Shown here piece after piece: positions 25,787 through 34,684 of a stretch of DNA of 64,000 bases. This DNA comes from Reichenbachiella faecimaris (lineage in GTDB: Bacteria > Bacteroidota > Bacteroidia > Cytophagales > Cyclobacteriaceae), in assembly GCF_900176375.1 (NCBI RefSeq), contig NZ_FWYF01000002.1, forward strand, positions 718,161 to 782,160, written 5' to 3'. A model generated the notes under the pieces. The model was not told the DNA's origin. It did not search any database and saw only the letters and a program-made list of their open reading frames with translations. Both the position numbers and the translations under genes were made by a program. Numbering within the stretch: the first letter of the stretch is position 1; every line of letters starts with the position of its first letter.

Positions 25787-26713
25787 ATGAAAAGTAATTT
25801 CAAATATTTAATACTATCCGCTTTCGGCATACTATCCGCTTGCGACGATCAGATTTATCCAGAACTAGATGACGCTCCAGAAGTACTGGTGGTAGATGCA
25901 TGGATCGATGATCTGATGCAAGATCAAGTAGTAACGCTGAGCATGACACAGCCCTATTTTGAGAGTTCGGAAACAAAACCTGTGACAGGGGCCGAAGTGT
26001 ACATTACTGATAATGATGGAAATCGATTTGATTTTATAGATGAAGGTGTAGGCCAATATGTTTGGTCTCCAATGACAGATGGGTTTGGGATTATTGGTAA
26101 TACGTATGAACTGACCGTGGTATCGCGTGGAGATACATTTAAGGCAACCTCTATGAAAAACAGAGTACCCAAAGTGGATAGCATCACCTTTGAATACAAC
26201 GAGGACAAAATTTTCGGAACGGTAGAGACTTATTATTCAGCCGAACTATGGGTGACCGATCTGATTGGCGAAGGAGATATCTATTGGATAAAGACTTTCA
26301 AAAACGAAGAGTTTTTGAATAAGCCTTCAGAGATAAGCCTGGCTTGGGATGCTGGATTCAACAAAAGTGCGCCCTTTGATGGAGACCCATTTATTCCACC
26401 AATTCGAAGCAGTATCAATCCAGAAGACTATGATGACAATGACGAGTTTATCTCTCCCTATGCAGATGGTGATTCGGTTTATGTAGAACTGCATGCTATT
26501 ACAGAATCAGCGCGCAATTTTTTGAGCGAAGTCCAAATACAGACAAATAGAGAAGGGGGATTTGGGGCATTGTTTGCCACTCCACTGAGTAATGTGCCAA
26601 CTAATATTAAAAATGAGACTTCAGACCGTTTGGTAGTAGGTTTCTTCAGCGTTTCGTCAGTAGAAACGAATGGCAATAAATTGGATGTAAGTCAGGTACC
26701 AAAAGAGAATTAA
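25787..26713 (+). CDS. DUF4249 surface lipoprotein
   Basis: From ATG 25787 the protein is 308 residues with a lipoprotein signal (MKSNFKYLILSAFGILSAC, lipid-modified C19). It then reads PEVLVVDAWIDD and VTLSMTQPYFES..PVTGAEVYITDNDGNRFDF, the opening of DUF4249. The rest is beta-rich and ends without a membrane segment. It is presumably anchored to the outer membrane beside the TonB receptor encoded just upstream and may contact the ligand. The frame also opens at a TTG overlapping the receptor stop, but the ATG five bases after that stop gives a cleaner lipobox. An intrinsic terminator follows. Confidence 0.88.
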   Translation: MKSNFKYLILSAFGILSACDDQIYPELDDAPEVLVVDAWIDDLMQDQVVTLSMTQPYFESSETKPVTGAEVYITDNDGNRFDFIDEGVGQYVWSPMTDGFGIIGNTYELTVVSRGDTFKATSMKNRVPKVDSITFEYNEDKIFGTVETYYSAELWVTDLIGEGDIYWIKTFKNEEFLNKPSEISLAWDAGFNKSAPFDGDPFIPPIRSSINPEDYDDNDEFISPYADGDSVYVELHAITESARNFLSEVQIQTNREGGFGALFATPLSNVPTNIKNETSDRLVVGFFSVSSVETNGNKLDVSQVPKEN

Positions 26714-26738
26714 GAATTTGCAGTTTAGTTCGATTGAG

Positions 26739-26769
26739 AAAACCCGGACAGTAGGTCTGGGTTTTTTTA
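26739..26769 (+). terminator. Intrinsic terminator of the TonB receptor/DUF4249 operon
   Basis: Stem AACCCGGAC / GTCTGGGTT (9 bp, one wobble, 5-nt loop) followed by five more T, 26 nt after the DUF4249 stop. Confidence 0.85.
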
Positions 26770-26868
26770 TTGTACGATCTGTGTATTCATCTGACTAAGC
26801 ACAGAATCTACATGATTGTATCTGTTCTGTAAGACGGTTAGGTCTTCACGATAAGCTCTTTTTTTCAT
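26767..26868 (-). CDS. Possible 33-residue ORF, probably not a gene
   Basis: A GGA-preceded ATG at 26868 opens 33 codons (MKKRAYREDLTVLQNRYNHV...) that end inside the opposite-strand terminator. It is highly charged with no known motif, and could be a remnant or a chance frame. It lies downstream of the AraC-permease gene in the same direction, 70 nt after its stop. Confidence 0.15.
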   Translation of the reverse strand: MKKRAYREDLTVLQNRYNHVDSVLSQMNTQIVQ

Positions 26869-26938
26869 GGACTGGATATGTCCTTAATTCAGTTACCATT
26901 TCACTTTTGTACCAAAAACTCATGAGATTCAGCGCAAC

Positions 26939-29900
26939 TTATTCGTACCTCAAAGCTTTCACTGGACTGGTTGCAGCTATTTTCAATACGACCATACTCA
27001 CACTCGCCAGGGCTACTGTAAGCAAGGCGACGGCAGACCAGACAAATGGCATGAACCCTAAGGTAGTTTGATAAGGAAACTCCATCAACCATTCTTGCAT
27101 GAGCAGGTGGGCAATGGGAAGCCCAATTGCCAGTGCTATGCCTACTAATGCGGCAAACTGGGCGAAAATCATTTGTATGATTTGAATAGGGCGGGCACCT
27201 AATATTTTTCTGATACCTACTTCTTTTACCTTTTGGCTGAGCATGGCCAGTGCAATTCCTAAAAGCCCAAGGCAGGCAAGAAATAGTGCAACACAAGTGA
27301 AAATAGAAAAGACGCTTAGTGTGCGAACTTCACTTTCATATAGATCGCCCAGTTGCTGATCTAAGAAATGGAATTCAAATGCCTCTTCCTGATCGAATTT
27401 AGTATATGTCATTTCAATAGCCTCTAGAGTTTGTTGGAAGTTTTTTCCATCTAGTTTTAGCACCATGTGATTGAGCAACTCAGGGCGATGTTGGATAATC
27501 AATGGGTTTATGGTTTGGTGCAGGGACTTATAGTGAAAATCTTTTACGACACCAATAACAGTAATTTCCAAATCATATCCGCCCAAATGCCAAGCAAGTT
27601 TTTCACCAATAGGTTGCTTAAGGTTTAAACTTCTTGCAGCCGTTTCATTGATTAAAACATTGGTGCCAGCAGAGTCTGCAGCATAGCTGCTCTGAAGTGC
27701 GCGTCCTGAAACTAGCTCAAATCCCAGAAGCTCTGTAAGGCCAAAATCGACAAAAACCTCTGTTGCATCTAAATAGTCGGGATGATATTTTACTGAGGTT
27801 ACGGGATGATTGTCGAATTGTGAACCGGGTAAATTGGATGCTGCTGAAACTTGTTTTACACCCGTAATCGCACGGAGCTCGTTCTGAATGGCCCGAGCCT
27901 CAGACAGATTGATTCCTCCATGCTCTACACTAGATGGAATAGGAATAGAGATGACAGCCTCTTGATCAAACCCTAATTCTTTGGACTGCATGAAATCAAT
28001 TTGCTTCAATATGATCAAACTGGAGGTAATCAGTATGGCAGATACTATGAATTGACAAACGACAAGAAGACTTCTAAGCCTATTGCTTTCCCCAGCCACA
28101 GATAGTTTTCCCTTAAGTACGTCTGAAGGCTTGAAGGAAGAAAGAAAAATGGCAGGATAAATTCCGGCTAGAAGCCCAATAGCAAAACAAAGCAGTAGCG
28201 CCTTTCCAATGAATGCATAATCTAATAAGTCGTTAAAGGAAAATGTTTTATCAGCGAGTTGATTAAAATGGTTCATCACTAAGCCAGTTAACCCAAGTGC
28301 CAGGATCAAAGCAACAAAACAGAAGAGTACAGACTCTAAATAAAACTGTGCCGTGAGGTGCCTGGATACGGCTCCTAATGTTTTCCTCACACCGATTTCC
28401 TTGGCACGTTCTACGGATTTGGCAGTAGTCAGATTTACATAGTTGATGGCTGCTATGATCAGGATAAAAAACATGGTACCTATAAGAATATAGACATATA
28501 GGATGTTGCCGTTATTTTCCAGCTCCCAGCGCAAGTGCGAGTGGAGGTGTATGTCGGCGATAGGCTGAAGTTCAAATCTGATTTGACCTGTATCAAATCT
28601 ATCTTTTGCACCTGAGTCCCAGTTGAGATACTGAAGTACCCAATCGCCAATTTTGGATTGTAAATCACTGGGGGAACTTCCTTCCTCCATCAAGATATAG
28701 TTGAAATGACCAAAATCTGCCCAGGTCATCCAGTGGCTTTCTGGGTTGATGGCTTTTACAGTTTCGTAAGAGATCAAGGCATTAAAATGAAAATGAGCAT
28801 TTTTAGGCATTCCTTTGACTACCAGAGACACCTCCATTGGCATATCACTTACATTGAGAATCTGGCCGATGGCATTTGCTTCTCCAAAATATTTGATGGC
28901 CATAGCCTCAGTTATGACGAGAGTATTAGGCTCTTTGAGTGCCTCTTGATCGCCTGCAACAACTTCTAATTGAAATACATCCAGAAAGGTGGAATCTGCA
29001 AAGTAGAAATCTGGCTCATCAAACTTCAGTTTAAGTTGTTTGTTCTCAACTTTAATTTCTTGTTTGGTCAGGCCAGTTCCGTACCAGGGGGAAAAACTCA
29101 CGGCATTTTTTACTTCTGGAAAATCTCTCCGTATGGCCTGAGCCATGGGGTGAGGCGTTCGCGTTTGTGAATGCTCAGCAATCCAGCTGATCCTATATAT
29201 ATTTTCGTGATTGGGCAGGGATTGATCATAGGACAACTCATGCGCTATGAATAAGTAAATAAGGATACTACAGGTAAACCCCACTGTAAGTCCGAAAAGA
29301 TTGATGAATGTGAAAACCTTGTTTCTATTCAGCGTTCTGATAAATGTTTTGAAGAAATTAGTGATCATGGTGCGTTTGAGTTTTTTGGTAAAAAGATGAC
29401 TCAAACTAAAGGTGCGACCTGTTGATGATGGTTTTTTCCTATTGGGTAGCAGTACTTCCCGATAGGATCGAACGTCTTTCCTATCTCGATATTCTGAGGG
29501 TGTGAGGCCCGTGTGTCGCTTGAAAGCTGTATTAAAAGCTGACTTGGAATTGTAGCCTACCAAGGCAGCAATGTTCTCTACCTTGGTATTTTTTTGCTCT
29601 GGATCTTTGAGCAAATGGCGAGCCTCGCGTATTCTATATTGGCTAATCAATTCCTGAAAACTAACGCCCTTATTTTCATTGAGCACCTGCGACAAATGAT
29701 GAGTGGTTGTATGAAGTTGGGTAGCAAGACCGCCGAGCGAAATATCATCCTTCAGATAGAATTTGGTTTCAACCAGGAGCTTATCCAAGTTTTCTACAAT
29801 CCCAGCTTTTTGTGCGGCAGAGAGCGTTGATTTTTTATACTTGTTCGAAACAGGAATGGGCGAGGCAAAACCAGACTCTCGAAATATTTGAATGTATATA

Positions 29901-30460
29901 AACAGGAAGTTTATTAAAATGCCTGCCCAGATGAATTCAATCGAGAGAATTTGTCCTAAAAATAAAAAGGATAGGAGCAACAGGATATTTAGCCCAAAGT
30001 AATTCCTGAACCAGACTATTCTAGCGCCAGAATTTTGGAACCAGAAGATGCCACGACTAGCAGCTTCCTTTTTTACTTTTTGAACAGAATCAAAAAGAAT
30101 AACAATGGTCAAACAGTTGACTAACCAGAGCTGATCAAAATAATAGGCAGCTGTGGCTAATACAATTGCGAGTGAAATGAGCCCAACGTGCTTAGGACTG
30201 ATACGAGAATTTTGTGTGAAGAAAGCAGACCCATACCAGCTGAGCGACAAGGCAGGTGCCATCAGGGAAAGTTCGCGCCAAAATTCATCTGACACGAAGT
30301 GAGAGAAGAGGGCAAAACCTAGATAGACAATGACTAATTGACCTAAAAATCTGCTGGCAGGAAATCTGTTTAGTATTAGAAAAAACACAAGTCCAAGCCC
30401 AGTAAGGCATGTGCATGCCATCAACATCTCCATCCAAGGCCAGGTCATCCATTGATCCAT
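26939..30460 (-). CDS. Single-chain fusion: membrane AraC-type regulator + FtsX/MacB-type ABC permease
   Basis: One uninterrupted 1173-codon frame. Residues 1 to about 195 hold several membrane helices, as in membrane-tethered AraC regulators of Bacteroidota. Residues of about 220-327 form an AraC helix-turn-helix pair, with the second helix in IAALVGYNSKSAFNTAFKRHTGLTPSEYR. A basic linker (about 328-364) follows. Residues 365-1173, starting MITNFFKTFIRTLNRNKVFTFI, are a complete MacB-type permease: first helix, periplasmic PCD domain, three-helix FtsX block (ending ERAKEIGVRKTLGA), then a second PCD and FtsX block (VKEVGIRKILGARP). Either half alone would be full length for its family. An in-frame ATG at 29368 could start the permease separately. 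No ATPase gene is adjacent. Confidence 0.85.
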   Translation of the reverse strand: MDQWMTWPWMEMLMACTCLTGLGLVFFLILNRFPASRFLGQLVIVYLGFALFSHFVSDEFWRELSLMAPALSLSWYGSAFFTQNSRISPKHVGLISLAIVLATAAYYFDQLWLVNCLTIVILFDSVQKVKKEAASRGIFWFQNSGARIVWFRNYFGLNILLLLSFLFLGQILSIEFIWAGILINFLFIYIQIFRESGFASPIPVSNKYKKSTLSAAQKAGIVENLDKLLVETKFYLKDDISLGGLATQLHTTTHHLSQVLNENKGVSFQELISQYRIREARHLLKDPEQKNTKVENIAALVGYNSKSAFNTAFKRHTGLTPSEYRDRKDVRSYREVLLPNRKKPSSTGRTFSLSHLFTKKLKRTMITNFFKTFIRTLNRNKVFTFINLFGLTVGFTCSILIYLFIAHELSYDQSLPNHENIYRISWIAEHSQTRTPHPMAQAIRRDFPEVKNAVSFSPWYGTGLTKQEIKVENKQLKLKFDEPDFYFADSTFLDVFQLEVVAGDQEALKEPNTLVITEAMAIKYFGEANAIGQILNVSDMPMEVSLVVKGMPKNAHFHFNALISYETVKAINPESHWMTWADFGHFNYILMEEGSSPSDLQSKIGDWVLQYLNWDSGAKDRFDTGQIRFELQPIADIHLHSHLRWELENNGNILYVYILIGTMFFILIIAAINYVNLTTAKSVERAKEIGVRKTLGAVSRHLTAQFYLESVLFCFVALILALGLTGLVMNHFNQLADKTFSFNDLLDYAFIGKALLLCFAIGLLAGIYPAIFLSSFKPSDVLKGKLSVAGESNRLRSLLVVCQFIVSAILITSSLIILKQIDFMQSKELGFDQEAVISIPIPSSVEHGGINLSEARAIQNELRAITGVKQVSAASNLPGSQFDNHPVTSVKYHPDYLDATEVFVDFGLTELLGFELVSGRALQSSYAADSAGTNVLINETAARSLNLKQPIGEKLAWHLGGYDLEITVIGVVKDFHYKSLHQTINPLIIQHRPELLNHMVLKLDGKNFQQTLEAIEMTYTKFDQEEAFEFHFLDQQLGDLYESEVRTLSVFSIFTCVALFLACLGLLGIALAMLSQKVKEVGIRKILGARPIQIIQMIFAQFAALVGIALAIGLPIAHLLMQEWLMEFPYQTTLGFMPFVWSAVALLTVALASVSMVVLKIAATSPVKALRYE

Positions 30461-30506
30461 GGGATGAAATTAGGGAATAAAAGGGAGCTAGGAAAAAGTG
30501 TTTACT

Positions 30507-31370
30507 TTAAAAGTATTTGAGATACTGCTCTGGCATGGCATCTAGTGCTTGGATGGCAATGTCTGTGAAGAAAACTTCAGCTGCCTCACTTTGGATTTGT
30601 ATTTTGCCCTTGGTCATAGAGACACTCGTTCCATCATCTATATATCGAGAGTTTTTCAAAATCATCACTACCTTTCCATTGACCATGTGCAGGCTTTTTC
30701 CATCATAGCTGATCAATTCCAAGGTGTTCCATTCCCCTTGTGGGTTTTCAGCATTTTCACTTCGCATACAAAAACCACCAGCTGCTTGCTCTGCACCCAG
30801 ACCAATAAAATCTGGAGTCGGATCTGCAATGGGGTTCATTACACTTTCGGGTATATAGGCTCTGATATCAATGGCAGAGTTGGCTTGACTCCAATAGTCT
30901 CCCATGTGTCCTTCCATGATCTGAAATTCTTGAGACAGCATCCAAGATCTCCAGTATTCTGCACCCATTGGTCCGATGGAGTGATATAAGATGCCCGAAT
31001 CTTTTAGCTTTTCTTTTCTTGGGGGCCACTTTTTTTCACCCCATTTCACTTTTAGACGGAGACGATAATTTTCATATTCCTTTTTCGAAATTAAACACCC
31101 GTAAATTTCGCCACTCACTCTCAGCATAAACTCACCTGACTTTTCTGAAACCGTAAATACGTCGTGTCCTGCTGGGTTTAACCCAATGGGAGCGATGAGA
31201 TTTCCTTGAGCATCTCTAGGCTCACTGCCATTATAATCAATTTGATGTCTATAGCTCAAATAAGTGTCCCATTGTGAAAGTTTAGCGTCCAGAAGAGGAG
31301 TCCACGGATTTTCTTTGATGGAAAAAGAACAAAGGAGTATAAACAGGGAGTAAATCAGAAAATTTTTCAC
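30507..31370 (-). CDS. Secreted DUF1080 (3-keto-disaccharide hydrolase-like) protein
   Basis: From a GTG at 31370 the protein is 287 residues with signal peptide (read as MKNFLIYSLFILLCSFSI). The mature part is a concanavalin-like beta sandwich matching DUF1080: GEIYGCLISKKEYENYRLRLKVKWGEKKW, KDSGILYHSIG, QEFQIMEGHMGDYW, GEWNTLELISYDGKSLHMVNGKVV, GKIQIQSEAAEVFFTDI. Family members hydrolyse or bind sugars, and some act on 3-keto-disaccharides. The frame extends to a TTG at 31469, but that adds a non-signal stretch. The gene is divergent from the AraC regulator, which may control it. Confidence 0.82.
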   Translation of the reverse strand: MKNFLIYSLFILLCSFSIKENPWTPLLDAKLSQWDTYLSYRHQIDYNGSEPRDAQGNLIAPIGLNPAGHDVFTVSEKSGEFMLRVSGEIYGCLISKKEYENYRLRLKVKWGEKKWPPRKEKLKDSGILYHSIGPMGAEYWRSWMLSQEFQIMEGHMGDYWSQANSAIDIRAYIPESVMNPIADPTPDFIGLGAEQAAGGFCMRSENAENPQGEWNTLELISYDGKSLHMVNGKVVMILKNSRYIDDGTSVSMTKGKIQIQSEAAEVFFTDIAIQALDAMPEQYLKYF

Positions 31371-31502
31371 GGCGATAATTTTCCTAAAACTAAGAGAATG
31401 TATGCTAATAATGGGAGGATAATTATCCCAATTGTAAGGGGTGCTTGAGTCATAACTAATCTTTCTCAATGCCGTATTTTAAAAGCCAAATAACCAAATG
31501 CC

Positions 31503-32393
31503 ATGAAAAAACTCAAACTACAGCAAACACAAGAAAAAGACTCTTATGATCTGGAAGACTTAAATAATTTTAGAATAGATGTTTTTTCTCCCCTGCATTG
31601 TGCTTTGGATGCCTTGGGTGAGGGAAGCCGCCAGAAGGGTTTTGCTATTGTCTGGCTCAAGGATGGAAATGGCACACATGATTTAGATTTGAAAAGGCAT
31701 TATTACGAGGGTTCGGTCATGTTTGTCTTGGCGCCAGGTCAGATTCATAAGCTGAATCAGTTTACGGAATCTGAAGGGTATGTCGTTCGATTTTCGCCAG
31801 CAGTTTTTCAGCACGAACAAGACTTTATGAATCATGTGCTAGATACCTGCTTGTTTGATAGCAATACGTCTTGCCCAGTGATTCAGGTAGATGAAAAAAG
31901 CAAAACCACTTTCGAAAGTTTGTTTAGCCAACTGCATGAAGAATTCTTGATTCAAGATGTAAACGCCAGTGATATTATTTGTTCTTATTTAAAAATTCTT
32001 ATTTCTCAAATCAATCGAATCAAGAGAAAAAAATCTAGTGATCAAGTGCCAATCAATGATGCTGGGTATAAACTCTTCAGAGCATTGAAGATCGCCATTG
32101 AAAAAAATTATAAGGAACATCATTCAGTTCAGCATTATGCTGATTTGCTCCATGTCCAACCCAGAGCACTCAACGCAGTGGCTCGAAAATATGCAGATCG
32201 TTCGACAGGTGAAATTATTCAAGAAAGACTGCTACTTGAGGCCCAGAGAATTCTCTATCACGAAGACAAACGGGTGAAGGAAATCTGTTATGAATTGGGT
32301 TTTGATGACCCTGCCTATTTCACAAGATTTTTCAAAAAACATACGGGTCTGGCTCCACAATTTTACAAGGATCAGGTAGAAGTAGCCCTATAG
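31503..32393 (+). CDS. AraC-family transcriptional regulator with N-terminal sensor domain
   Basis: A 296-residue soluble regulator. The N-terminal 170 residues resemble a cupin-type ligand domain (VMFVLAPGQIHKLNQF, GYVVRFSPAVF). The last 100 hold the AraC double helix-turn-helix: HYADLLHVQPRALNAVARKYADRSTGEIIQ and KEICYELGFDDPAYFTRFFKKHTGLAPQFY. It has no membrane segment, unlike the fused AraC in the preceding gene. It is divergent from the DUF1080 gene and followed 97 nt later by DoxX, so it may control one or both. Inducer unknown. Confidence 0.9.
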   Translation: MKKLKLQQTQEKDSYDLEDLNNFRIDVFSPLHCALDALGEGSRQKGFAIVWLKDGNGTHDLDLKRHYYEGSVMFVLAPGQIHKLNQFTESEGYVVRFSPAVFQHEQDFMNHVLDTCLFDSNTSCPVIQVDEKSKTTFESLFSQLHEEFLIQDVNASDIICSYLKILISQINRIKRKKSSDQVPINDAGYKLFRALKIAIEKNYKEHHSVQHYADLLHVQPRALNAVARKYADRSTGEIIQERLLLEAQRILYHEDKRVKEICYELGFDDPAYFTRFFKKHTGLAPQFYKDQVEVAL

Positions 32394-32490
32394 ATCCAAG
32401 ACTGACCAAAAGTCCATGATATGATCCGATTTGTCCATTAACCAAGGCAACACGCCTTCGTTTCTTTGACCCTAAACAAATCAAAATATC

Positions 32491-32907
32491 ATGGAAACAT
32501 TAAAAATTGACAAAAACCAAAGCCTTGCACTTTTCATTCAGCGTGTGCTGGTGGGCTTTCTCCTGCTCTTTCATGGCATTGCCAATCTCACTTCTGGATA
32601 TGCTTTTATCAAAAGTGTTTTTGCAGGATATAGCATGCCTGAATTTTTTGCCTATGGTGCCTTCATTGGGGAAATAGTTGCTCCCTTATTGATTATTGCT
32701 GGGTACAGAACCAGGCTGGCCGCTTTAGCCTTGGTATTCAACATGCTGGTGGCTACCCTACTGGCACATTCGGGGGACATTTTCGCATTGAATCAGTATG
32801 GTGGATGGGCCATAGAACTACAAGCATTCTATCTCTTTGGTGCATTGGCTGTTTTCTTCTCAGGGGCAGGAGTCTATGCTGTCTCAAAAAACAATAGTTG
32901 GGATTAA
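32491..32907 (+). CDS. DoxX-family membrane protein
   Basis: A 138-residue four-helix membrane protein. The pattern FIQRVLVGFLLLFHGIANL (first helix, with H at the membrane face), FFAYGAFIGEIVAPLLIIAGYRTRLAAL and a C-terminal GALAVFFSGAGVYAV is typical of DoxX. Family members include thiosulfate:quinone oxidoreductase subunits and oxidoreductase-associated proteins, but most are uncharacterised. It follows an AraC regulator, a common arrangement. A perfect 15-bp hairpin closes the transcript. Confidence 0.88.
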   Translation: METLKIDKNQSLALFIQRVLVGFLLLFHGIANLTSGYAFIKSVFAGYSMPEFFAYGAFIGEIVAPLLIIAGYRTRLAALALVFNMLVATLLAHSGDIFALNQYGGWAIELQAFYLFGALAVFFSGAGVYAVSKNNSWD

Positions 32908-32912
32908 CCATT

Positions 32913-32945
32913 AGACCAGTAAGGTTTCAAAAACCTTACTGGTCT
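32913..32945 (+). terminator. Strong hairpin after doxX
   Basis: A perfect 15-bp inverted repeat (32913-32927 and 32931-32945) with a 3-nt loop, 6 nt after the DoxX stop. The T-run is weak, so termination may need a factor, or the hairpin may stabilise the 3' end. Confidence 0.65.
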
Positions 32946-32983
32946 TCTGCTATTATTCTTTCCAGTCTGAATAAACGAAAATC

Positions 32984-33829
32984 ATGAAGCATATTATTTT
33001 TAGTATGGCATTGTTGATTCCCATACAAGTGTTCTGTCAAATGATCGATATCTTTCAGAATGAACAACTTTCAATTTCTCGCCTTTACGCAGGATTAAAT
33101 TCAACCACACTATTCCAAACTGATAGTATCTCAAGTCAGTCCCAAGTCAACTTGCGTGTAGGAATCAAGTCAGAATTAGCCCTGAGCGATCAAATCATAC
33201 TTAAAACCTGGGGAGCAATTCAGATCAGTAAATTGCAGCCTGTAGCCGGGTACAATTCTTTTGGGCTAATGACCAAACCTACCAAAAAAATTACCTGGCA
33301 TGTAGGACTGATTGCCACTCCCACAACTGTGATACGTCCCAACCCCACTACATGGGAAAGTCAGGTAGAAACACATACACAAAGTACCATAATACCCGGT
33401 CGGCCAGGAACAAAGGTTTCCTATTCTCTGGCAACAAATTCTATCGTTACCTATGGTTATTTCAATCATGGAGAGTTGTGGGTGCATCATTTGAATATCT
33501 CTATTCATGATTGGCGTCTGGCAGGGTATCTTTTGGATGATGGAGCGTATTTTGCTGCTTTTACTTACAGAAAGGGTTGGTTAGAAAACACCACCACTTT
33601 TAATTCTGCTAAAGAGCTTTCTGCCTCCTTTTTTATTAACCTAAAAAAAGACTTTGTCCTCATGCTGGACGCGGAGTATGCACTCAATCAAGAGGAGGCG
33701 GCCTTCCTTCAAACAGGGATTAGGAAATACATTCAGGCTTCACCAGTTCACCTCAGTGGTTTTTTTGGTTTGACTTATGATTGGAAAACGCAGGTGGTGA
33801 TCGGGCAAATTTTCATCCATCTGAGCTAG
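32984..33829 (+). CDS. Secreted beta-rich protein, likely outer-membrane barrel
   Basis: A 281-residue protein with signal peptide (MKHIIFSMALLIPIQVFC). The rest consists of alternating strands and short turns (for example VNLRVGIKSELALSDQIILKTWGAIQ and GYFNHGELWVHHLNISIHDWRLAGYLL), which suggests a small outer-membrane barrel. I do not recognise a family. It is separated from doxX by a hairpin and convergent with the DUF2271 gene, 3 nt between stops. Confidence 0.65.
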   Translation: MKHIIFSMALLIPIQVFCQMIDIFQNEQLSISRLYAGLNSTTLFQTDSISSQSQVNLRVGIKSELALSDQIILKTWGAIQISKLQPVAGYNSFGLMTKPTKKITWHVGLIATPTTVIRPNPTTWESQVETHTQSTIIPGRPGTKVSYSLATNSIVTYGYFNHGELWVHHLNISIHDWRLAGYLLDDGAYFAAFTYRKGWLENTTTFNSAKELSASFFINLKKDFVLMLDAEYALNQEEAAFLQTGIRKYIQASPVHLSGFFGLTYDWKTQVVIGQIFIHLS

Positions 33830-33832
33830 GGG

Positions 33833-34684
33833 TTATTCATCCATTTCTAAACTCACGACCACTCGATCTATGATTCGTTGAGCTGTTGTGATGGTTGTCA
33901 GGTCTGGATATAAATGACCTGTACGTCCAGAGTGATGAGAATGACCTATCAGCTGCATCAGCGTAAAGTAAGGATTCTTTTCTTTATTCAATGTGGCCCG
34001 ATAGATGAGCGAAGGCTGACCGAGTAATCCTGTACCTCCATGATAAAGGGAGTCATCTGGAAAGTCATATTCTGAGTAATATTCGTTGTCGTCGAAAGCT
34101 ACATTTACTTCCAGGTAGATGTCGAAATAAACCAAAGAGTCAGGGACTTGACTTTGAACATAAAAATTTCCCTGAGGTGTAGCGCCTGTCATTCCATCTA
34201 TTACTGGTTGATCAAAAGTGGGAGCGTAAAAGCCTTGTTGTGTTTCTTTGCCCCGGCTATGTGACCAATACGGAAGTGCATCTACCAAACGGAGATTTTG
34301 TCTGGAAATGGGATCTGTGCCCTTTTTTTCATCAAAGGATTTGAAATTGTCCGCGGTTCGGCCTGACATGAAAAGGCCTTTTGCGGACGACTCAGTAATG
34401 AATAAAGTTTTAATAAAATGGCCATTAGTGTCTGTCACCCAAATCACCACTTGAGGGTGCCAAAAGTGAATGCCGCTTTTGATATCAAGTAACAATTTAG
34501 ACCCCTGACTTTCGTCAGAAATATAGTAAGAATAGTGCTGTGACCGAACTTCGTTGGCTTGTTTGGCTTTGACCCTCGCTCCCCAAGTCATCATTTCCCC
34601 GAAAGGGAAAGCTTGACGATAAGCCATGAAGAATAGGGCAGAAACAATTGCTCCTGCCAAAACAAACTCTTGACGTATATTCAT
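33833..34684 (-). CDS. DUF2271 protein with possible flavinylation motif
   Basis: A 283-residue protein with an N-terminal signal anchor (about residues 6-22). The segment IHFWHPQVVIWVTDTNGHFIKTLFIT followed by a C-terminal GHSHHSGRTGHLYPDLTTITTAQRIIDRVVV fits DUF2271, a family I know from clusters with PepSY and ApbE. Residues 163-169 are DGMTGAT, which satisfies the D-x-x-[ST]-G-A-T pattern at which ApbE attaches FMN. That is suggestive, not proof. It starts at the stop of the DUF4405 gene (1-nt overlap) and is the last gene of a three-gene operon. It most likely transfers electrons on the periplasmic side. Confidence 0.65.
   Translation of the reverse strand: MNIRQEFVLAGAIVSALFFMAYRQAFPFGEMMTWGARVKAKQANEVRSQHYSYYISDESQGSKLLLDIKSGIHFWHPQVVIWVTDTNGHFIKTLFITESSAKGLFMSGRTADNFKSFDEKKGTDPISRQNLRLVDALPYWSHSRGKETQQGFYAPTFDQPVIDGMTGATPQGNFYVQSQVPDSLVYFDIYLEVNVAFDDNEYYSEYDFPDDSLYHGGTGLLGQPSLIYRATLNKEKNPYFTLMQLIGHSHHSGRTGHLYPDLTTITTAQRIIDRVVVSLEMDE

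Noticed and set aside
31371-31469. N-terminal extension of the DUF1080 gene (TTG start)
   Set aside because: The extra 33 residues precede a clear signal peptide, so the GTG at 31370 is a better start.
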